Source of the DNA: Rhodospirillum sp.
GTDB taxonomy: Bacteria; Pseudomonadota; Alphaproteobacteria; Dongiales; Dongiaceae
Assembly: GCA_013822765.1 (NCBI GenBank)
Contig: PNKY01000004.1
Location: forward strand, 336,114 to 400,113
Direction of reading: 5' to 3'
Length of the DNA stretch: 64,000 nt
Position 1 is the first letter of the stretch. Each line of letters begins with the position of its first letter. This document shows positions 53,077 through 60,953 of this stretch, piece after piece. Under the pieces are notes generated by a model. The model made no database searches, had not been told where the DNA came from, and saw only the letters and a program-made list of their open reading frames with translations. The position numbers and the translations under genes are program-made.

Positions 53077-54002
53077 TGAGCAACCGCGCCGCCGAGGTTG
53101 CCGCCCAGGCGGGCGCCCGTGAGACCCGCCGGCGCTGGCTGCTGTCGATGCCGGCGCTGCTGATCGTGTTCTTCGCGGCGGCTGGGCCGCTGCTGGTCGT
53201 GCTGCTCTATTCCTTCATGGTCAAGGGCGACTACGGCGACGTCAAGTATTGGGAGTTCTCGAACGACGGCTGGTTCTCGGTCTTCCTGCAGCGCGACATC
53301 TTCGACGATACGATCACGATCGCAGATGCGCACGTCGCCATCTTCTGGCGCTCGGTCAAGCTGTCGATCATGACCACTCTCCTGACCCTGATCTTCGGCT
53401 TTCCGACCGCCTATTTCATCGCGACGCGGCCGGAACGGCGGCGCGACCTGTGGCTGTTTCTCATCACCATCCCGTTCTGGACCAACCTGCTGATCCGCAC
53501 CTACGCCATGCAGGAAGTGATCCGCAACGAGGGCGTCATCAATACCGCGCTGATCATGACCGGCATCGTCGATCGCCCGATCCAGATCATGTACACCGAC
53601 ATCGGCATCCTGTTCGGCATGGTCTACGTCTATCTGCCGCTGATGGTGCTGCCGCTCTATGCCAGCATGGAAAAGCTCGACTTCCGCCTGATCGAGGCGG
53701 GCTATGATCTCTATGCCAATTCGTGGCAGGTGCTGCGCCGGATTGTCATCCCGCTGGTCAAGCCCGGCATCATCGCCGGGTCGATCCTGGTCTTCATTCC
53801 ATCGCTCGGCGCCTATGTCACGCCGCGCGTGCTGGGCGGCGGCAAGAACATGATGCTCGGCAACCTGATCGAGCTGCAGTTCGGCCAGGGCCGCAACTGG
53901 CCGCTCGGCTCCGCGATCTCCATCACGCTGATGGTCATCGTCATGGTGGCGCTGCTGGTCTATGTCCGCAATGCGACCAGGTCGGGGGCGCGGCATGGCT
54001 AG
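53076..54002 (+). CDS. potB: Spermidine/putrescine-type ABC transporter permease (PotB-like)
   Basis: 308 aa, six-TM permease. It opens with a hydrophobic segment MPALLIVFFAAAGPLLVVLL. The EAA loop is FRLIEAGYDLYANSWQVLRR and PSLGAYVTPRVLGGGKNMML is typical of PotB. An insert near residues 45-85 (YGDVKYWEFSNDGWFSVFLQ) is periplasmic. It overlaps the ATPase stop by 1 nt and the next permease by 8 nt. Confidence 0.91.
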   Translation: MSNRAAEVAAQAGARETRRRWLLSMPALLIVFFAAAGPLLVVLLYSFMVKGDYGDVKYWEFSNDGWFSVFLQRDIFDDTITIADAHVAIFWRSVKLSIMTTLLTLIFGFPTAYFIATRPERRRDLWLFLITIPFWTNLLIRTYAMQEVIRNEGVINTALIMTGIVDRPIQIMYTDIGILFGMVYVYLPLMVLPLYASMEKLDFRLIEAGYDLYANSWQVLRRIVIPLVKPGIIAGSILVFIPSLGAYVTPRVLGGGKNMMLGNLIELQFGQGRNWPLGSAISITLMVIVMVALLVYVRNATRSGARHG

Positions 54003-54795
54003 GCGCTTCAACGTCCGCCGGCAGCCCGGCTTCACCACCATCGCGATGATCTGCATTTTCTTTCTCTATCTGCCGATCGCGACCCTGGTGGTGTTCGCGT
54101 TCAACGCCGGATCGTCGCTGGCGGTGTGGGAGGGTTTCTCGTTCCAGTGGTTTGTATCCGCCTGGGGCAATGCGCAGGTGCAGGAGGCGGCTCTGCGCTC
54201 GGTCGTCATCGCGGTCAGCGCCGCGTCGCTCGCCACCGTCGCGGCGACCATGGCGGCGCTGGCGACCACCCGCACCGAGAACTATCGCGGGCTGACGTTC
54301 AAATACGCCATCATCAACCAGCCGCTGATGGTGCCGGAGATCGTAACCGCCGTGGCGCTGCTGATCGTGTTCTCGCGCATCAAGGTGTGGACCGGATATT
54401 CGGGGCTCGGCTATCTGATCACCGCTCATACCGCGTTCTGCATTCCGTTCGCCTACCTGCCGATCCGCGCGCGGCTGGAGAGCATGGACCTGACGCTCGA
54501 GCGTGCGGCGGCCGATCTCTACGCCACGCCCTGGAAGACGTTCCAGCGCGTGACCTTGCCGCTGCTATGGCCCGGCATCCTGGCGGGCTTCATGCTCGCG
54601 TTCGTGATCTCGCTCGACGACGTCGTCATCACCGAGTTCGTGAAGTCCGGCGGCCAGGAGACTCTGCCGACCTACATGCTTGGCCAATTGCGTCGCATCG
54701 TCACGCCCGAGATCAACGCGATCTCGACGGCGTTTTTGGCGCTCTCGATTCTGAGCGTTACGGCCTTCTTCTTCATCAACAGAAAGAAGGTTTGA
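53995..54795 (+). CDS. potC: Spermidine/putrescine-type ABC transporter permease (PotC-like)
   Basis: 266 aa. The N-terminal TM is IFFLYLPIATLVVFAFNAG. The EAA loop is LTLERAAADLYATPWKTFQR and the conserved FVISLDDVVITEFVKSGGQ is a PotC hallmark. The start at 53995 overlaps the PotB stop by 8 nt; an upstream frame to 53962 lies wholly within potB. It pairs with PotB in the membrane. Confidence 0.91.
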   Translation: MARRFNVRRQPGFTTIAMICIFFLYLPIATLVVFAFNAGSSLAVWEGFSFQWFVSAWGNAQVQEAALRSVVIAVSAASLATVAATMAALATTRTENYRGLTFKYAIINQPLMVPEIVTAVALLIVFSRIKVWTGYSGLGYLITAHTAFCIPFAYLPIRARLESMDLTLERAAADLYATPWKTFQRVTLPLLWPGILAGFMLAFVISLDDVVITEFVKSGGQETLPTYMLGQLRRIVTPEINAISTAFLALSILSVTAFFFINRKKV

Positions 54796-54842
54796 GTGTC
54801 ACGGTTCGTGCAACTGACGTTCGTGCAACTGAGGAGACTACG

Positions 54843-55877
54843 ATGAACTGGAAGCTGACGACCGCTCTCGTCGGCATGGCCATGCTTGCTTCGGCGAGCG
54901 TGGCGAGTGCTGATGGCGAGCTGAACATCTTCAATTGGGGCAACTACACCAGCCCCGAGATGATCAAGAAGTTCGAGGACGCCTACAAGGTCAAGGTCAC
55001 CATCACCGATTACGATTCCAACGATGCTGCGCTCGCCAAGGTGCGCGCCGGCGGCCATGGCTTCGATATCGTGGTGCCGTCGGCCAACTTCGTGCAGATC
55101 TGGGTCAAGGAAGGTCTGCTGCTCGAAGCCCGCCCCGACCAGATGGAGAATTTCAAGAATGTCGACCCGCGCTGGGTCGACGTCGATTGGGATCCGGGCC
55201 GGCACTACACGGTTCCATGGCAGTGGGGCCTGACCGGTATCCTCGTCGATACCTCGCTCTACAAGGGCGACATCAACACCTCGGCGATCTTCCTTGACCC
55301 GCCGGCCGAGTTGGTCGGCAAGGTCAACGTCGCGCCGGAAATGAACGACGTGATGTTCACCACCATCAAGTATTTCGGCGGCGAGTGGTGCACCACCGAC
55401 AAGGATACGCTGGTGAAGGTGCGCGACAAGCTGAAGGAAGCGAAGCCGAAGTGGATCGCCATGGATTACGGCGTGATCGAGAAGTTCGCCAGCCGTGACT
55501 TCGGCGCGGCGTTCTACTGGAACGGCGCCGCCCTGCGCTCGCGCAAGGCGAATCCCGACGTGCGGTTCGGCTATCCGAAGGAGGGCTTCCCCTTCTTCAT
55601 GGACAGTGTCGCAATTCTCAAGGACGCCAAGAACGTCGAGAACGCCAAGCTGTTCATGAACTTCATCATGGATCCGGAGAACGCCGCCATGATCTCGGCC
55701 TTCGCCAACTATGCGAACGGCATCAAGGGATCGGAGGCGTTCATGCCGGCCGACATGAAGGACGCGCCCGAGCTGGTGGTGCCGAAGGAATTGGAGGCCG
55801 CCGGCGAGTTCCTGAAGCCGTGCGCGCCGGAGGTCAACGACCTCTACGCCAAGATCTGGACCGAAGTGCTGAAGTAA
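54843..55877 (+). CDS. potD: Polyamine-type ABC transporter substrate-binding protein (PotD/PotF-like)
   Basis: 344 aa. A signal peptide (about 1-23, LVGMAMLASASVASA) is followed by the polyamine-binding start LNIFNWGNYTSPEMIKKFED. The ligand-pocket segments are GFDIVVPSANF, VPWQWGLTGILVD and FASRDFGAAFYWNGAA. It should bind putrescine, spermidine or a related amine in the periplasm. A GAGGAG site lies ahead of the ATG. It is the last gene of the operon, followed by an intrinsic terminator. Confidence 0.93.
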   Translation: MNWKLTTALVGMAMLASASVASADGELNIFNWGNYTSPEMIKKFEDAYKVKVTITDYDSNDAALAKVRAGGHGFDIVVPSANFVQIWVKEGLLLEARPDQMENFKNVDPRWVDVDWDPGRHYTVPWQWGLTGILVDTSLYKGDINTSAIFLDPPAELVGKVNVAPEMNDVMFTTIKYFGGEWCTTDKDTLVKVRDKLKEAKPKWIAMDYGVIEKFASRDFGAAFYWNGAALRSRKANPDVRFGYPKEGFPFFMDSVAILKDAKNVENAKLFMNFIMDPENAAMISAFANYANGIKGSEAFMPADMKDAPELVVPKELEAAGEFLKPCAPEVNDLYAKIWTEVLK

Positions 55878-55889
55878 GTTTCATCCTCG

Positions 55890-55925
55890 AAGCCCCGGCG
55901 GTTCCACTGCCGGGGCTTTTCTTTT
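55890..55925 (+). terminator. Intrinsic terminator after the polyamine ABC operon
   Basis: AAGCCCCGGC (55890-55899) pairs perfectly with GCCGGGGCTT (55909-55918) around a 9-nt loop, followed by TTCTTTT. It is 12 bp downstream of the binding-protein stop and ends the operon. Confidence 0.92.
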
Positions 55926-55950
55926 GCCTGCATTCCCGGAGTAACCCGTC

Positions 55951-57396
55951 ATGAGCGATCTCGACCTGTGCTACCTGCCCGCGACCGAAGCGCTGGCGCT
56001 GTTCCGCGCCAGGAAGCTGTCGCCGGTCGAGTTGATGCAGGCGTTGATCAATCGCGCCGGGACGGTCAACAAGAAGGTGAACGCCTTCACCTTCACCCAT
56101 TTCGACGAGGCATTGGCGGCCGCGCGCAAGGCCGAAGCCAAATACGCCCAGGGCGCGCGGGGCGGCGGGCGCGTCGGCGCGCTCGAAGGCCTGCCAGTCG
56201 CGGTCAAGGACGAGAGCTGGATCAAGGGCAAGCCGACCTCCTACGGCTCGCTGATCTACAAGGATTTCGTGCCGGACGTCACCTCGCCCAACAACGAGCG
56301 TATCCTGAAGGCGGGCGGCATCGTGCATGCGCGCACTGCGACACCGGAGTTCTCGTGCTCCTCCGTCACCCACACCCGGCTTTGGGGCGTCACGCGCAAT
56401 CCGTGGAACCTGAAGTTCACCCCCGGCGGTTCCTCCGGCGGCTCGGCGGCGAGCCTGGCGTCCGGCACCACGCCGATCGCGACCGGCTCGGACATCGGCG
56501 GGTCGATCCGCATCCCCGCGTCCTGCTCCGGCGTCGTCGGTTACAAGCCGCCGTACGGCCGCAATCCGGACGATCCGCCGTTCAACCTCGATCCCTATTG
56601 CCACACCGGCCCGCTGGCGCGCACGGTCGCCGACGCGATCCTGCTGCAGAACGTGATGTGCGGGCCGAGCCCGACCGACATCGCGAGCCTCCGGCCCAAG
56701 CTGCGCCTGCCGACGCAGTTCAAGCCGATCAAGGGCTGGCGCATCGCCTATTCGATCGATCTCGGCTTCTACAACGTCGACAAGGACGTGGTCGCCAACA
56801 CCAAGGCCGCGCTCGACGTGTTCCGCTCGCTCGGCGCGACGGTGGAGGAGGTCGACCTCGGCTGGACCATCGACGCGCTGAAGGCGGGCGTCACCCACCT
56901 CAACCATCTGTTCGGCAACCTGATGGCGGGCTATGTGAAGAAGCATCGCAAGCTGATGACGCCCTACGCCGTGGACTTCGCCAAGCACGGCTCGAAATCG
57001 ACGCCGGCCGACTTCCTGTGGTCGATGGAGGTCGCGACGAAAATGTACGCCACGCTCGGGCCCATCCTGGAGAAATACGACGTGCTGGTCTGCCCGACCA
57101 ACGCCCTGCCGGCGGCGCGCGCGGATTTCGACCCGACGCTCCATGACGTCCGGATCAACGGCAAGAAGGTCGAGACCTGGCCGGTGATCGGCTGGTGCAT
57201 GACCACGCCCTTCAACACCATGAGCCGATGCCCGGTGCTCTCGGTCCCGTCCGGCCGCGCCGGCAACGGCGTGCCGACCGGGATCCAGATCGTCGGGCGC
57301 ACCTACTGCGACGCCGACGTGTTCCGGGCCGGCATGGCGTTCGAGGCGGCGGTCGGCGGCTGGTATGGCAAGCCGGCCACACGCCCCGCTCTCTGA
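55951..57396 (+). CDS. Amidase signature family amidase
   Basis: 481 aa. The Ser-cisSer-Lys triad is visible: Lys in LPVAVKDESW (about 90), cis-Ser in FTPGGSSGGSAASLASG and the nucleophile Ser in GSDIGGSIRIPASCSG. It lacks extra GatA features and there are no gatB/gatC genes, so it is a stand-alone amidase for an unknown amide. It begins 25 bp after the terminator of the polyamine operon, which makes co-transcription unlikely. Its stop abuts the regulatory element of the first metalloprotease gene. Confidence 0.9.
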   Translation: MSDLDLCYLPATEALALFRARKLSPVELMQALINRAGTVNKKVNAFTFTHFDEALAAARKAEAKYAQGARGGGRVGALEGLPVAVKDESWIKGKPTSYGSLIYKDFVPDVTSPNNERILKAGGIVHARTATPEFSCSSVTHTRLWGVTRNPWNLKFTPGGSSGGSAASLASGTTPIATGSDIGGSIRIPASCSGVVGYKPPYGRNPDDPPFNLDPYCHTGPLARTVADAILLQNVMCGPSPTDIASLRPKLRLPTQFKPIKGWRIAYSIDLGFYNVDKDVVANTKAALDVFRSLGATVEEVDLGWTIDALKAGVTHLNHLFGNLMAGYVKKHRKLMTPYAVDFAKHGSKSTPADFLWSMEVATKMYATLGPILEKYDVLVCPTNALPAARADFDPTLHDVRINGKKVETWPVIGWCMTTPFNTMSRCPVLSVPSGRAGNGVPTGIQIVGRTYCDADVFRAGMAFEAAVGGWYGKPATRPAL

Positions 57397-57443
57397 TCCC
57401 ATCCGGGTGGTAATAATTAGGGCATTTTCAGGATTTTTCGCCG
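57396..57443 (+). promoter_or_regulatory. Duplicated upstream element, copy 1 (before metalloprotease 1)
   Basis: A 48-bp block starting at the last base of the amidase stop. It shares 42 of 48 positions with 60768-60815, including an invariant 3' part TTTTCAGGATTTTTCGCCG. Weaker similarity continues towards the ATG (GTGACCTTTTCCCGCTACCA; TGCGACTTAGGATTGTGCC). It probably holds a promoter or regulator site shared by the two protease genes. Confidence 0.6.
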
Positions 57444-57604
57444 AACAGCACCGCCTGGTAATGGACTCGTGACCTTTTCCCGCTACCATTCCGACGAACC
57501 AGCGGTCGCATAGCGGTGGTTTGTGCGACTTAGGATTGTGCCCCGGCCAGAAGAGGACGCCCCTTGGCGGCACGGCTGGGCGATTGACGGGGGAAGCATT
57601 TCGC

Positions 57605-60481
57605 ATGGCATCGCCGTTCGAGACCGGGATCGTCGAGTCCTTTGATTTCACAACCGGCGACCGCCGGATCGATCCGTTCCTGGTTCTGGAATACAAGTGG
57701 GGCAACGGTGGCGGCGAAGGAACGCCCGCGACCGTCACGTACAGCTTTCCACCCGCCGGTGCGCACTGGGACATCAGCGCCTACGGCCGGCCGTACGCCG
57801 AGAACGAGCCGCTCACCTTTACGCCGTTCGACGCCAATCAACGGACGGCCGCGAGAGCCGCCCTCACTCTGTGGTCTGAGGTCGCAAACATCAGCTTCGT
57901 CGAAATCGACGAGAGCGCGAACCTCGACAATGTCGGCGACATTCGGTTCGGCAACAGCGGCGCGGTGACCAATTCATCCTCGGCTGCCTGGGCCTGGACA
58001 CCGTATGACGGACCGCCGTACGCCAACTACCCCGAGAACGGCGACGTCTGGTTCGACTATGAGTACGACTTGAACCTGGAGCTGCAGCCCGGCGAGTTCG
58101 GCTTCTCTACGATGATCCACGAGATCGGCCACGCAATCGGCCTCGATCATCCGTTCGCCGATGAGGTGGGCGAGATTGCTCTGCCGGCGGGCCAGGCGAA
58201 CCAGCGCTACTCGATCATGGCGTACAACGTCTACAGCGGCGCTAGCCCCGGGTTCGAGGCTTATGGCCCGATGCTGTATGACATCCTGGCGCTGCAGTAC
58301 ATGTACGGCGCGAACATGACGACGCGCACCGGGGACGACGTCTACACCTTCCTGAACAACAAGGAATACCTGGAGTGCATCTGGGATGCCGGCGGGCACG
58401 ACACGATCGACCTGTCCAACCAGACTCGCAACCAGGTAATCGACCTGCGCGCAGGTACCTTCAGCTCGATCGGCGTCAAGAACAACGGGCTGACTGGCAA
58501 CGGCAATGTCGCCATCGCCTTCAACGTCACGATCGAGGATGCGAAAGGCGGCTTTGGTCATGACAAGATCACCGGCAACGGCGCCGCCAACAGCCTGACT
58601 GGCAACAATGGCAACGACACCATCGTCGGCGGCGCTGGCAACGACACGCTGGACGGCAGCGTGGGCGTGGACTCGATGAACGGCGAGGGCGGCGACGATC
58701 TCTACCGGGTCAATGTCACGACCGACAAGGTCATCGAGCTGCTGACGCAAGCCAAGGGCGGCGGCGTCGATAGGGTCGAGAGCGAAGCGACCTACAGCCT
58801 CGCGGCGCTTGTGAACGTCGAGAACCTGACGCTGTTCGGTTCCGCCCTCAACGCAACCGGCAACGCCCTCGTCAACACGCTGATCGGCAACGCCGGCAAC
58901 AACGTCCTGGACGGCAAGGGCGGTGCCGACATTCTCAAGGGCGGCGCGGGCAATGACACCTACATCGTCGACAATGTCGGCGATGGGGTGGATGAGCAGG
59001 GCAATGCCGATGCCAACGACACGGTGAAGAGCAGCGCGCTGATCGCTGCGGGCATCACCGGCATCGAGAACTACCTCTACACCGGCGCCAAGGCCTGGAC
59101 CTTCACTGCCGACGCTGGCAACAACTTGATCTCGAGCGGCAGCGCCGCCGACACCCTCAAGGGCGGCGACGGCAACGACAGTATCGTTGGCGGCGGCGGC
59201 AACGATTCGCTGTTCGGGGAAGGCGGCAACGACACGCTGGACGGCGGCCTCGGCAACGACAAGCTGGCCGGTGGCGCCGGCAACGACCTCTATGTCATCA
59301 ACGTCGTGGGCGACAGCATCACCGAGGAAGGCCTCGATGCCGACGACCAGATCAAGTCGACGGTGAGCGTGAACTTGGCGGTGCTCGCGGGCGGCCTGGT
59401 TGAGCACGCGACTTTGCTTGGCACCGGCGCGATCAACGCCTTCGGCAATGACTCGATCAACCATCTCACCGGAAACACTGGCGCCAACAAGCTGGACGGC
59501 GGCATCGGCGCCGACGTCCTGACGGGCGGCAAGGGCAGCGATACCTACGTCGTCAATGAAGCAGGCGACCAGATTTTCGAGGACGTCGCTGGAGCCACTG
59601 GCGGCATCGACACGGTGCAGAGCTCGATCGACTTCAGTCTGGCCGCGCTGGTCAATGTCGAGAAGCTGACGCTGATTGCCGGCTTCGTTGGTCTCGATGG
59701 AACTGGTAATGGCTTGAACAACACCCTGACCGGCAACGAGTTTGCCAACAAGCTCGATGGTAGCATCGGCAGGGACACGATGGCCGGCGGTGCCGGCGAC
59801 GACTACTACCTCGTCGACAACATCGCCGACGTGGTGACCGAAACTATCCTGAACGGCAAGGGCGGCGGTATCGACACGGTCGAAAGTTCTGTGACCTACA
59901 GCCTCGCCGCGCGCGCCAACGTCGACCACCTGATCCTGACCGGCAGCGTCAACAGCAACGGCACCGGCAACGCGCTCAACAACGAGGTCACCGGCAATAC
60001 CGGCAACAACGTGCTGATCGGCGGTACCGGCAACGACACAGTCACCGGCGGCGACGGCAACGACAAGCTGGATGGCGCCGCCGGTAATGACGTCCTGGAT
60101 GGCGGCAATGCCAACGATACTCTGATCGGCGGGGCCGGAAACGACCTTCTGCACGGGGGCGAGGGGATCGACCAGCTCACAGGAGGGACTGGCCGCGATA
60201 TCTTCGACTATGATCTCTTGAGCGACGCCGGCGACGCGATCACGGGCTTTGTGAAAGGCGCGGCTGGGGACATCCTGGATCTGTCTGATCTGCTGGATTC
60301 CTTTGGCGATCCAGCTGACCCGTTCGCAGACGGCTTCTTGGCTTTCCTCCACTCCGGCGCCAACACGGCGGTGCGGGTCGATGCGAATGGCGGCATGAAT
60401 AATGCCACGACTCTTGTCACTCTTCTCAATGTGCACTTGAATCAGTCGGATACCGCCAACTACATCGTGGAGACCGTCTAG
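57605..60481 (+). CDS. Serralysin-like M10 metalloprotease with RTX repeats, copy 1
   Basis: 958 aa. The N-terminal metzincin domain has the zinc motif HEIGHAIGLDH (172-182) and the Met-turn SIMAYN (203-208). A serralysin-type C-terminal half follows, with long arrays of GGxGNDxLxG calcium-binding nonapeptides arranged in repeated ~100-residue units (GNDTYVVD..., then GTGNALNN, then LTGNxGNNxLDGG). There is no Sec signal; such proteins leave through a type I system recognising the C-terminus, and no T1SS gene is in the window. GGGGAAGC precedes the ATG. The stop overlaps a DeoR remnant on the other strand. Confidence 0.9.
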   Translation: MASPFETGIVESFDFTTGDRRIDPFLVLEYKWGNGGGEGTPATVTYSFPPAGAHWDISAYGRPYAENEPLTFTPFDANQRTAARAALTLWSEVANISFVEIDESANLDNVGDIRFGNSGAVTNSSSAAWAWTPYDGPPYANYPENGDVWFDYEYDLNLELQPGEFGFSTMIHEIGHAIGLDHPFADEVGEIALPAGQANQRYSIMAYNVYSGASPGFEAYGPMLYDILALQYMYGANMTTRTGDDVYTFLNNKEYLECIWDAGGHDTIDLSNQTRNQVIDLRAGTFSSIGVKNNGLTGNGNVAIAFNVTIEDAKGGFGHDKITGNGAANSLTGNNGNDTIVGGAGNDTLDGSVGVDSMNGEGGDDLYRVNVTTDKVIELLTQAKGGGVDRVESEATYSLAALVNVENLTLFGSALNATGNALVNTLIGNAGNNVLDGKGGADILKGGAGNDTYIVDNVGDGVDEQGNADANDTVKSSALIAAGITGIENYLYTGAKAWTFTADAGNNLISSGSAADTLKGGDGNDSIVGGGGNDSLFGEGGNDTLDGGLGNDKLAGGAGNDLYVINVVGDSITEEGLDADDQIKSTVSVNLAVLAGGLVEHATLLGTGAINAFGNDSINHLTGNTGANKLDGGIGADVLTGGKGSDTYVVNEAGDQIFEDVAGATGGIDTVQSSIDFSLAALVNVEKLTLIAGFVGLDGTGNGLNNTLTGNEFANKLDGSIGRDTMAGGAGDDYYLVDNIADVVTETILNGKGGGIDTVESSVTYSLAARANVDHLILTGSVNSNGTGNALNNEVTGNTGNNVLIGGTGNDTVTGGDGNDKLDGAAGNDVLDGGNANDTLIGGAGNDLLHGGEGIDQLTGGTGRDIFDYDLLSDAGDAITGFVKGAAGDILDLSDLLDSFGDPADPFADGFLAFLHSGANTAVRVDANGGMNNATTLVTLLNVHLNQSDTANYIVETV

Positions 60482-60732
60482 GCCACCATCAACTCCACGT
60501 CCGCCGCTTCCAGGGCTTGCGCCAGCTCTGCGGGCGGCGGGGCGTCGGTCACCAGCAGGTCGATCTCGGCCAGCGGGCAGGCGGCGATCAGGCCCTTGGC
60601 GGTGAACTTGCTGGCGTCGGCGGCGAGGATCACGCGCTCGGCGCGCTCGACCAAGATGCGGCACACCTCGACCTCGCACATGTGGTGATCCATCACGCCG
60701 AACTCGCGGCTGATCGCGGCGGCGGAGAGGAC
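60478..60732 (-). pseudogene. DeoR-family regulator, C-terminal remnant
   Basis: About 83 residues match only the end of the DeoR/GlpR effector domain: AAAISREFGVMDHHMCEVEV, then RAERVILAADASKF, CPLAEIDLLVTDAPPP and ADVELMVA. The helix-turn-helix and most of the sensor domain are missing. Upstream of ~60732 the frame runs into DNA that duplicates the metalloprotease leader. The frame can be read from an ATG at 60861, but those first ~44 residues come from the duplicated leader and are not DeoR-like. It is most likely a gene truncated by the duplication. Confidence 0.75.
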
Positions 60733-60767
60733 AGTGCATGGGACCGGAGTGAGCCGGTCCGCCTTTA

Positions 60768-60815
60768 ATCCCATCGAGGTGGTAATATTTGTGGCGTTTT
60801 CAGGATTTTTCGCCG
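60768..60815 (+). promoter_or_regulatory. Duplicated upstream element, copy 2 (before metalloprotease 2)
   Basis: Matches the block at 57396-57443 at 42 of 48 positions, with no gaps. Similarity continues more weakly through 60816-60953 to the start codon. A small hairpin GGACCGG/CCGGTCC (60741-60760) lies just upstream and marks the boundary with the DeoR remnant. Confidence 0.6.
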
Positions 60816-60953
60816 TTAACCACATTCCGATAGTGAAGTGGTGAACTTTCCTGGCTATCAATGCGACGAGCTATTTGCGCGATTTAGGGTTGTGCCTGGC
60901 CGCAGAGGGCGCCGATTTGACGGCTCGGCCGGCACGAAGCTTGGGGGAGTTTC

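Noticed and set aside
58560..60200. DNA tandem repeats that could be read as a CRISPR-like or satellite array
   Set aside because: The repetition follows codons for GGxGNDxL nonapeptides inside one open frame. Unit length and sequence vary, and there are no identical repeats with unique spacers.
57974..60739. 921-codon minus-strand open frame across metalloprotease 1
   Set aside because: The periodic VVAGxA pattern is the mirror of the RTX repeats on the coding strand. Only its unrelated neighbour frame at 60478-60732 is DeoR-like.
60478..60861. Intact 127-aa small protein instead of a DeoR remnant
   Set aside because: The first ~44 codons derive from the duplicated protease leader and carry no DeoR similarity. 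The same leader frame reappears antisense upstream of protease 1.
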